From positions 123,406 to 187,405 of the forward strand of contig MPNW01000008.1 in NCBI GenBank assembly GCA_011800805.1: a stretch of DNA of 64,000 nucleotides, written 5' to 3'. Each line of letters opens with the position of its first letter. Positions within the stretch are counted from its first letter, which is position 1. Below the pieces are notes generated by a model. That model did no database searches, was not told the origin of the DNA, and worked only from the letters and a program-made list of their open reading frames with translations. Origin of the DNA: Hirudo medicinalis (Eukaryota > Annelida > Clitellata > Hirudinida > Hirudinidae). This document shows, piece after piece, positions 55,827 through 64,000 of the stretch. A program made the translations under genes and the position numbers.

Positions 55827-56504
55827 TGTTATTATGCAATATTAACATCAAATAGCCTTAACAATTATTATTAATTTACAATATATTCAATAAATAAAAA
55901 CAATAATGACTAGGCTCGTTATATTAACTCACTGCTCGTGCTACTGGTGGACAGTACGCTGGACCTGAATTACAATTGAAAATTGAAATTTATTTTTGTA
56001 ATAATCAAAAGGCTGGATTGAAAGAACAGCATTTCCATTTTGAAAAATGATTTTAAAAAGTTCTAAATTAAAACATTAATATCGTGAATCCGTAAATGTG
56101 ATTTAACACGAAGTGCCTCAAAAAAGATGAGAAACGCAAATATAGAATAACGAACATTTCAAACCTTTTGGAGCCTTTGCTGCCCACGGTAACAGTCTTC
56201 CTGCAGAAATTTAATTTGGTAATCATCGTGTGGGCTGTGATGAATCGAGATGAAAGTGGAGGTGGCGATGATAACGATCGCAACTAAACCGACCTGCCGG
56301 GGCCAACCATGGTCTGGCTTCTCGGACGCCCTCCAGGACCGCAGTCGTTCATGCGGCTGTAACATCAATTGCGGCAATGATCAATGATCGATGATCGATG
56401 ATCGATGATCAATACCAAGAAAGATGGGTTCGATAGCAATAGCGAGAAGAATGCACATCAACAACGATGATGAAACAATAACGACAAGCAAACAAATTAA
56501 CGGC

Positions 56505-56541
<37 letters not shown>

Positions 56542-59318
56542 GAGAGGAAGATAGTAAATTGGATGATATCAATTAGACAAAGAATTGGGTCGCAAACAAA
56601 CTCACAAACAAACTCACAAACAACACGTTGCAGGCAGCCTCCAGCCTGGGTACATTATGTAGGCCGTGAATGGTGTTTAGAAAAATAAGTGAGAGTGAGA
56701 TGATAAGGAGGAGGAGAGGACAACAATGGTTGAAGATATAATAACAACTGATCACAGTACTTCATAAAATTTGTTACTTCACTAATAACTGTTTGCAACA
56801 ATAGAACGTACGACGCGATAAAAAAAAATCCGTTTAAAATCAACTAGTCGTGTTTTGAGTGCAATGCGTTACTGCTCGCATTCTAAATAACCATTTAACA
56901 TTTATAAACATTGAATAACCATAATGCTGTCAAAGCACACCTTCCCAAACAAGTACATTAATGCAACCAGTTCAGTCAAGATCACCCAACATCAAAGGAG
57001 GCAAGGAACTGACAGACCAACCCATTAGGGTGAATTGGTGTTTTGGTGAACAAAAGCCATAATTAAGGGTGGCATGAGTCATTGAAGAAAACATCAAGGA
57101 ATAATCATGAGGAAGTATACAACGAGCAAACAAGAAGATACCTGAAGACGTGCATGTGTATGTTGCTGGCTATGATGGGGTCGTCCACCTCGATCCACAG
57201 CTGACCTTCGCCTATGGAGGAGCTCGTGCCCAGTTCCAAGAAGAACAAGTCCTTTGTGTCGCCCAACTTCCGAATGCTTTCGAGCTAGAGGAACGGACGA
57301 CGGGCGGATAGATAAATTGATTTATTTATTTATTAATTAATTAATTAGAACAAAAAGTTGAAAGAGATGAAATGGCTAGTTAAATCTAGCAACTTGTCGT
57401 GCCAGATTTGCCGACTTCTAAAAGGAATCAGGGTTAGTTTGGTATTAGGGATAATATTTTACATAACACGATAATATTTTATATAACACGATAATATTTT
57501 ATATAACACGATAATATTTTATATAACACGATAATATTTTACACCTGACAACCAAAGGTTAGCTGAAATAACTACTGATTGTATCAAATGATATTTATGA
57601 ACATTCTTGATTGTTTGCAAATTGATCTTAGATTTGTAACACATATGATCGATTAAATTCGTCCAACTGTGCATCAAATCAGGTGATTTCTCGAGCAAAC
57701 CATCAACTCCACGCTCAAACACCACAATTTCACTGTCCTTAACATTCTCTGATCCAATTGAGCACAAATCATGTACAACATCGTCACAACCGTGATTGAC
57801 ATCGGTTCTGCCATGACAACAACCACAACAGCAACAAATCAACTCCTACTCACTGCAAACTCAAATCCCTGTGAACAGTTTCCTTCTCCAATGAGGTTAA
57901 TGCTTTTGTGGCTCAGGCAGAATCTGTACTTGCCTGGTTTGATCTTCCTGCAACTACCGTTGCTCTTCTTCATCACACGAACATCCCAACTGAACTCTGA
58001 TTGGTGAGCAGATAAAACCACTTATTTACAATTACTAATTGAAACGTGGAGAAAATGTGAATCATTAAATACTGCTGACAAAAACTTCTATAGGTAACTA
58101 AGCATGACATCCAAACAACTCCACCTACCAAAGTTGTCCTGATCTGTGAGTGTCTTGTCTTCCTGGCTCTTGTTCTTGAGCTGCAGGAGATTGCTCAACC
58201 ACTCGTTTTTTTCGGCCTCGCTGGAGCAGCCTATCCTGAAGGCATCCTTTTTGGTGTAGATATGGATGACTTCGGAACCGCCCGAAGAGAGGGACGGACC
58301 CCTGCCGTTGGTGGAACCGTCGGTGATGTTGAGACAGTCTCTCAAGAGGATGGAACGCCTGGGTTTTCCGGGAGCGGCCAGGAATTTGGCCTCATCCTGA
58401 AAGTACTCCAGCCTGGCTGGATTGCTCTTATCCACTTCATCTCTAAGAACAAAGAATTTTTTCTTCTTGGTCTGGAATGGATCAATTGCAATCAATTTAT
58501 AAATTTTAATTAATTTGTGATTCTCCAGCTGACGAAAATGCATGCATCCCAGTCAACGGTCGACCTACCGATTCACTTTACAAGAAAATTACGACTCGTA
58601 ATTTAACGTCAGAACAAACAATGCAGCTGTCGCACGAGCTTAAGTGTTACAACTCGAGTGGAACGATTTTTCAAAACGAAAGGATAAAACAATAAGTCAC
58701 AATAGTTTGTAAACAAGCTTAAAATGGTTAGATAAAGTGTGAAGGCGATATTGGCTTTCGTGTCAAGAATATGTTGCGAGGTTTCATTGGGTTGTTTGTT
58801 GAAACTTTACTGCTATTTCAAGAGCTTGAAATGTGGAATCTGAAGACATCTCAATGTTTAATGTTGATGAAATGTGGAATCTGAAGATATCTAAATGTTT
58901 AATGTTGATGAAACGGCCACTGCTATTATTACTATTATATTCAAAATGAATAATGATGCTTTTTTCAATCCAAAAATCAGCTTTACCAGCGCCCAACAAA
59001 CGTACCAAAACAAATTGTCACAAACTGAACAATTCCCCAACAGATTGGATCAACGATGGACCGAATTAAAGAAGAGTTCACGGCTTTCTTAATTAATCAT
59101 CGCGTTGACATCGAGATCAGATAGAGTGAGACTTTCAAAGAATTTAAATGCTCAGGAGTATAAAGTTCACAGGACATAAGACAAAACAACTCTTAAGTTA
59201 TTGCAGCAGAAACAACAACAACATTAACATGCTAACAGCAAAATAATTATTAACAGAAGTCATTTTATTCTTATATCAAGCATAAATAGCCATCTTGGCA
59301 TTCAGAACAACTTGTCCC

Positions 59319-59354
<36 letters not shown>

Positions 59355-60449
59355 TTCATAATCTCCACCATTACCAGTCTATTACTAACATATTTTACAG
59401 TCTGCAAATACGATGCGACTGATAAAAATGTTATGAACTTTATTTTATTGGGCCTCCTCTTACAAGCTGGAAAAAGGTCCAACCAATAAAACATGTCCAG
59501 GATAAGATAGTCCTTAGACATAAGTTAGTAGTAATAAAAGAAATTGCAAAATTTAAAGTCTATTTTGGTCAATAGTAAAAATGTTCTTTTTAAGGCCTTT
59601 AAGAAAGCAACCAGATAAAGTGACATATGGCCTGATATCATGAGTTTTGATGCCCTGTGATAATCCCGGCAATACCGAAATAAAGTGCCAAAAAATTAAA
59701 GACAGAATATCTTTCAGAGTGACCTACGTGTTTAGCTATCACGGTCGTAATTAATGTGAAATTAGTTCAATAATAATAATATAATCATGCCATTTAGCAA
59801 CATAAAAGATTTAAGCGATTAGATACATTATCAATAATAATAAGACAATGAGCACTAATCAATAACAAAGAGCCATGAGAAAATGAAAAGGAAAGGTTGG
59901 GCTGTACAAATTTTAAGACCTGCTTGAATCAGGGCTTGCTATAAGAAAATTACTGTAGGGCCAACCAGAATTTTGGAAATTGTGATCATTACTAAAACAG
60001 GCACAAACTGTGCATAGAAGCAAGATTTCAAAAGTAAGAACATCTAACATTGAGAGATGATAAAAACAATCCCAGAACTTTGAGAGCTTGTAATGACCAA
60101 ATGAACAAAGTAAAATTGCCAGGCATATTTGAAAACACAAGGAATAAATCCATAAAACAATATTAAACATATCCTAGTAATTGTAGCAATAAACTAATTG
60201 ATTAATATAAATAAAATATTAAATGCACAACAGTGCATTGACAAATATTTTGATGCTTGTCATACAACATCCCATGTCATAGCCATGTCATGGCTACTAT
60301 GTCATCCCTGATGACATATTTTCAAATCATCATAAAATGAATAAAATTATTAAAAAAAAACAAATGCAATGCTGATATTCCACCTTGAGTTTAGTAAGAA
60401 CTCCTTTCCTTTTAATGTCATCTGGTGGCTTAACGTTAAGGGCAGCCAT
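53028..60449 (-). CDS. IRS: Insulin receptor substrate (IRS / chico homologue)
   Basis: Cytosolic docking protein phosphorylated by insulin/IGF receptors; phospho-YxxM sites bind the PI3K regulatory subunit. Exons on minus, 5' to 3': 60449-60384, 58471-58129, 57996-57854, 57284-57142, 56356-56294, 56200-56165, 55964-55933, 54840-54538, 54422-54238, 53804-53028; sum 697 codons (696 aa). PH domain about residues 14-125: GVLTKLKTKKKKFFVLRDE, ARLEYFQDEAKF, ILLRDCLNI, AEKNEWLSNL. PTB domain about 137-235: FSWDVRVMKK, GKYRFCLSHKSINLI, SIRKLGDTKDLFFLELG, GEGQLWIEVDD. Then GRPRSQTMVG, as after the PTB of IRS1. YxxM motifs: YFFM 296, YMKM 522, YLDM 550, YLDM 570, YMEM 624, YMTM 684. The first intron is 1.9 kb. 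The small middle exons are supported by phase rather than homology. Confidence 0.93.
55407..55757 (+). CDS. Small protein gene nested antisense in an IRS intron
   Basis: Plus-strand ATG at 55407 opens 36 codons starting MEDNEDLLTEDGRL, followed by LPEDLRELTELELVV and RPRGRIV, then a GT donor after 55515. A good acceptor (ACCTCCAG) at 55686 gives an in-phase second exon that ends with a TGA at 55755-55757: 59 aa in total. The acidic, Leu-rich helical start is protein-like and unlike the surrounding AT-rich intron. The stop overlaps AAGTGAGG, so a further donor at 55754 and more exons are possible, but none is found in the next 4 kb. It sits between IRS exons 55933-55964 and 54538-54840. Family unknown. 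Confidence 0.45.
55782..55822. repeat. (ATT)n microsatellite in an IRS intron
   Basis: Thirteen or so ATT units, just downstream of the nested small gene. Confidence 0.85.
56384..56416. repeat. (ATGATCG)n short tandem repeat in an IRS intron
   Basis: About four to five units of the 7-mer atgatcg; each unit contains the palindrome cgatcg or gatc, so the tract can form small hairpins. Confidence 0.85.
56507..56541. repeat. (CAT)n microsatellite in an IRS intron
   Basis: About eleven perfect CAT units between IRS exons 56294-56356 and 57142-57284. Confidence 0.9.
57451..57543. repeat. 20-bp minisatellite in an IRS intron
   Basis: About 4.6 near-perfect tandem copies of ataatattttayataacacg, in the intron between exons 57142-57284 and 57854-57996. 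Copies 2-4 are identical, indicating recent amplification. Confidence 0.95.
58827..58908. repeat. 41-bp tandem duplication in IRS intron 1
   Basis: Two adjacent copies of a unit starting tgaaatgtggaatctgaaga and ending gtttaatgttga differ at two positions. No coding role. Confidence 0.95.
59321..59353. repeat. (ATT)n microsatellite in IRS intron 1
   Basis: About eleven ATT units. Confidence 0.9.
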
Positions 60450-61815
60450 GATTCGCTTTGGTCGAAATCTTCTGCAGGGTTCGAAAATGCTTTTCAAAAA
60501 TTCACATCGAATACTTCCAGAGTGATCGTCTAGAAGCTTATGTTGACGTGTGAAATGACAAAATAAATTCTAAAGGTACTCCGATTTTACTTTCCAGGTA
60601 CGATGTCAAGGAACAAGACTTTTAGAGCTCGCGAACGAACGACATTAGCGGCTGACGACGAAGTCAACGACGATCGACGACTAGATGGAAATATTCTTAA
60701 CGAGAAACCAGCAACTGCTTAGTTGTCTCTAGCGGTAGTACCGATCGTCGGTGATGATGACGATCGCAGTTGTTTATACCCGGAGCAAATCACGCAACAC
60801 TGCGCCTGCAGTGTTTTCATTCAGTTTAAAAACGTCTCAATCTGTTCTCTGCTGATTTTACGCGTCTGACCAAAAATAGTCTCACGCAATAATATTATCC
60901 ACGAGCAAGGCACGGATAAAAAAAAAACATAAGACAACCCTTTTCGTCAAAATAATCACGAGTATCTGTTCACAGAGCAATTAAGTCGCCACTAATTAAG
61001 TGGAACCAATCTTTTCCGGACACTCAGACACGAGTTTACTAGTTTACTTACTTAAAAAACACCATTCAGTGTCATAACGCGAACACGCGAGTTCTAAAAA
61101 CGAATTTATACAATCCAGTCCCCGGCAGCTGGCAGTTCAATCGGTCAGTCGACTTTAAATGCAGCAAGAGTCCTTCTTTCGCGGACTCAACTCGAAATAC
61201 TGATACAATACCGACTTCTAGAGACACGCAGGCACGAATTTTTTGCCTGACTGCCTACGCCGTCTCCTCCGTTAATCAAAAGATATTCAAACGAAGAGTG
61301 CAGTTCGCAAGCACGCAACCTAAAAATAATTCTCCCCGATTCCTTCCTCCTTTCTCGCCAGTGACATACATTCGAACAGCAGATAGCAAAGAGATGGTGA
61401 TAATAACAACAACAATGATTGTTCTAGTGCAGATAGTGTGAGGCTTTGCGTCGACATACCCGTCTGGTCTATTCTCTGCCCGACCCGACAGATGCTAGCT
61501 AGTAAACAACTTCTGCGCATGAGCCTTTTAATTATTCATTGATTTGTTTTTTTCGTAGATTTTTAAAAACATACTGAAAATAACTAAATATATATTCATT
61601 ATTTTAATAATCTATTTAAAATGCAGCCTAGCTGCTTATTTTTCATTTGCAAAGCCTACATTGTTTTCGAAATCTAGAAAATAAACAATATCAAAACTAA
61701 AAATAGAACGCAAGTTGTTTACGCCGATGGCCATTTCAGGAGAATTTTCATTAACGAAGATTTATAACATATATAATATATTTTTATAAATAATGTCTAC
61801 TAAAATGTAGTGTGC
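60450..61815. other. IRS upstream region
   Basis: About 1.4 kb upstream of the IRS start codon. It should hold the IRS promoter and 5' UTR. CpG-containing stretches occur at 60.6-60.8 and 61.1-61.3 kb. A 66-codon minus frame at 61320-61520 lacks any recognisable feature and I do not call it. Confidence 0.4.
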
Positions 61816-62181
61816 TTAGATAAATAACATCAAATAATGATTCCAAAAGCGGCAATATTTCGCTCTAGGTCGTCGGGTCAAGGTAACTTTCACCTCGTTA
61901 ATATTCAAGAGAGCATAAACATGGGTGTCTGCTTCATTAATCATAAGTTGAAAACAACGTAATTTGTAAAGGTCAGCGACCTCCATACAAAATAATACAT
62001 TATAATGCTTGGCGCTGCTTTTTGTTATTGTAACTTTATCGATATTAACGTTTTTCGGATTTTCTGGTTTTCCTTGCAGTTGGCTCATTAGTGATTTGGT
62101 TGCGCCTACTCCACATCTCCCCTCATTTATAACATTAAATTCTAGTAAACAAAAATAAAAAAGCGTTGTTATAGTTTTCAC
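61816..62181 (-). CDS. Hypothetical 121-aa protein with signal-peptide-like start
   Basis: A single open frame of 121 codons in AT-rich DNA. The N-terminus MKTITTLFYFCLLEF is a fair signal peptide. The remainder is mixed polar sequence (VTITKSSAKHYNVLF, ADTHVYALLNINEVKV) with a few Cys residues and no domain I know. Its start codon is only 25 bp from the oppositely oriented candidate exon at 62207, so at most one may be real, or the two share a promoter. Confidence 0.35.
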   Translation of the reverse strand: MKTITTLFYFCLLEFNVINEGRCGVGATKSLMSQLQGKPENPKNVNIDKVTITKSSAKHYNVLFCMEVADLYKLRCFQLMINEADTHVYALLNINEVKVTLTRRPRAKYCRFWNHYLMLFI

Positions 62182-62206
62182 GTATCTATTTTACTGGCGC
62201 AGCAAT

Positions 62207-62280
62207 ATGATGGAACAACTCAGCGAAAACAAATCGAACCTCATAAATGTGATCACTAATTACGCGCCTAATTTTCCGAC
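62207..62280 (+). CDS. Candidate first coding exon of an unidentified gene
   Basis: ATG-ATG opens 24 codons (MMEQLSENKSNLINVITNYA) and ends at AC followed by GTAAGC, a good donor. The protein-like composition and donor suggest a first exon, but no continuing exon is found before the right edge. The rest of the gene could lie beyond 64000. Confidence 0.35.
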
Positions 62281-62772
62281 GTAAGCCCTGCATTCCTGTT
62301 TATTATATTTTTATTTACAAACATTTTCTTTACACAGTCTTACTGCTTATCACCTACATAATACTCTGCTGTTTCTTAATTAAGTTGGACAAGTTAACAC
62401 ACAAACATAGTGTCAAGACCGTATTCGAACATGCTCTCGATCGATTTAATGACAGATGTGAAGTTAGTGTTGGCGCAGGCAGCTCACACGTGGGACTCAC
62501 AAATGTTTTATTCCGTGACATCGGAGAAAAAACAGAAAGGTCATAAATAAGATTGAAGCTAGAATAGCCATTACAAATTAGTAAATCATCAGACCTCTCT
62601 ATGTAGTATATTCGCTAAAAGTCGAGGGGCAGACCACGGCAAATGAGAAACAAAAGGAGAAACACCCTTGTAACAAAATTCAATCAACAATTAGCTTGCA
62701 TTTAAAAAATATGGGACAAAGTCATTATCACGAACACAGAACCATCTCTAAACGTTCCAACGACATTTGATG

Positions 62773-63129
62773 TTATTTCTTATTGCTGAATATTTTTGAT
62801 CGTCCACGTTCGCTAGATTTCTTCTCAGATTTGGATTTGAATTTGTTGTCTAGGAGCTCACCAGGATGGGTGGTTACTAACAGCATTAACATAAAGCATA
62901 AACACCTCATCACACAAAACGTTAAATTATACAATAAATACAAAGCTGCTGTTTTATCCAAATAAACATTTAAATAACAGCGGAGTATGGAGTAAGAACC
63001 ACTTCTAATTACCGGACAGAACCAAAGCACTAACCCAACGCTATCGACGTAAACATCGCTAATAATAGAATTACGACGAATACTCTGAATAGACGGAGAG
63101 GAATCTCCGAAAACAACAACGTTTTGCAT
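62773..63129 (-). CDS. Hypothetical 118-aa protein
   Basis: An open frame on minus with a hydrophobic middle (AALYLLYNLTFCVM, CLCFMLMLLV) and a very basic tail (KSKSEKKSSERGRSKIF). It might be a small membrane protein, or two exons with an open intron: a GTTAGT donor lies near 63030 and an AG near 62883, although their phases do not agree. No family recognised. Confidence 0.3.
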   Translation of the reverse strand: MQNVVVFGDSSPSIQSIRRNSIISDVYVDSVGLVLWFCPVIRSGSYSILRCYLNVYLDKTAALYLLYNLTFCVMRCLCFMLMLLVTTHPGELLDNKFKSKSEKKSSERGRSKIFSNKK

Positions 63130-64000
63130 CGATCTGACAAGACGCCATTTTGAACTTTTAGCTGCAACGTTAACATTTAAGCCTTTAAAAGGAGGCAGGT
63201 TAACCCAGCGAGGCCTCAGAACACACTAATCGTTTACCTCGAGATAGCCAATAAGGCCTTGCTTAATTGATGAAAATTTTAGTGGTACAAGTGATGCAGA
63301 AAAGTCTTCGAAAACGGACTACGGAGAATTCCGCTTCTTGCGATGGCAGCACGATTTCGAACCACGTTTAGTTGCGGAAGTACCGTGTCAGTCTAGTTGT
63401 GTAATGGGCGCTAATGTGCACTACCGCTATTCAGAATGCTGCTATCAAGAGAGCCCTTGTCACCCAAGACATTGAGCTTAGGATATGAACGAAAAAGCCA
63501 ACAATCCCCATTAAGTCAATTAAACAAAAATTGATCAAAATTAAACGTTCTCAAATGATTAAATGACTCGCACAAATTGTAAAATGTACGAAACTGAAGC
63601 AACTCTTTTGTTTTCTCTTCCCAGTTATACAAAAGAACAATAAATTATGTGACAGCGCTAGACTGTCACGGCTCTTTTAAGATGGAAATGCGGATGAATG
63701 GGTAGGGCTTAAGATGTCAGAATGTCGAGTTGTTGTTGAATGGTCTCTAGCTATAAACAAAGCAAATGAATGAAAATTAATTAGAAGAATAGGTAATGTT
63801 TTGTTAATAAATAATTTCTAAACCATCACCAATGAAAGAAGTTTATACTATGAGTTCTCAGAAGAGACCAAACTCATACCAAATTAGCTAACATCCACAA
63901 AGTAAACAACAGGGCAATGAAGCAACTAACTGAAAATTACAAAAGCAATAATTTCTATTTGGATGGCTTGAAGTAATTCTCAAAGCATAAATATGATCCA
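63130..64000. other. Right-edge non-coding stretch
   Basis: AT-rich DNA with no supported exon, RNA gene or repeat. Confidence 0.4.

Overview
This is eukaryotic nuclear DNA from an invertebrate animal. Genes are split into many short exons with GT-AG introns, intergenic and intron DNA is AT-rich with simple repeats, and the standard code is used. The gene set is metazoan: a Cys-loop acetylcholine receptor, an insulin receptor substrate, a collagen galactosyltransferase and a CM1 centrosome protein. Proteins are close to vertebrate homologues, and neugrin and the telomere protein STN1 are present. This suggests a slowly evolving, compact bilaterian genome (about 11-14 genes in 64 kb). I cannot fix the phylum from sequence alone.

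Layout: (1) 1-622, minus: start of an unidentified protein that runs off the left edge. (2) 1497-5261, plus: HADHB, mitochondrial trifunctional enzyme beta subunit (13 exons). (3) 5611-11176, minus: DDX41 helicase (12 exons). (4) 12398-17411, plus: GCC2-type golgin with a GRIP domain. (5) 17941-19324, minus: CIAO2A/FAM96A-like Fe-S assembly factor. (6) 21105-26105, plus: alpha7-like nicotinic receptor subunit with an unusual pore. (7) 26436-29232, plus: STN1 of the CST complex. (8) 29462-30610, plus: neugrin. (9) 30907-31959, minus: intronless DNAJC17-like protein. (10) 33878-38957, minus: procollagen galactosyltransferase (COLGALT). (11) 39504-51313, plus: CDK5RAP2/PDE4DIP/centrosomin-type CM1 protein (21 exons, 2332 aa). 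(12) 53028-60449, minus: insulin receptor substrate with PH, PTB and six YxxM motifs, with a small plus-strand gene apparently nested in one intron (55407-55757). (13) 61.8-63.1 kb: poorly supported small ORFs and one candidate first exon.

I rebuilt the exon chains by hand from splice sites, reading phase and remembered family sequences. For HADHB, DDX41, GCC2, CIAO2A, neugrin, COLGALT, the CM1 protein and IRS the summed exon lengths are exact multiples of three, or within one base of that in the CM1 gene, and the protein lengths match the families. Neighbours are mostly convergent or divergent pairs, not an operon, and their functions are unrelated (housekeeping, centrosome/Golgi, telomere, synapse, insulin signalling). 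At least four degraded non-LTR retrotransposon (LINE) fragments lie in introns and spacers. I found no rRNA, tRNA, CRISPR or virus-like gene.
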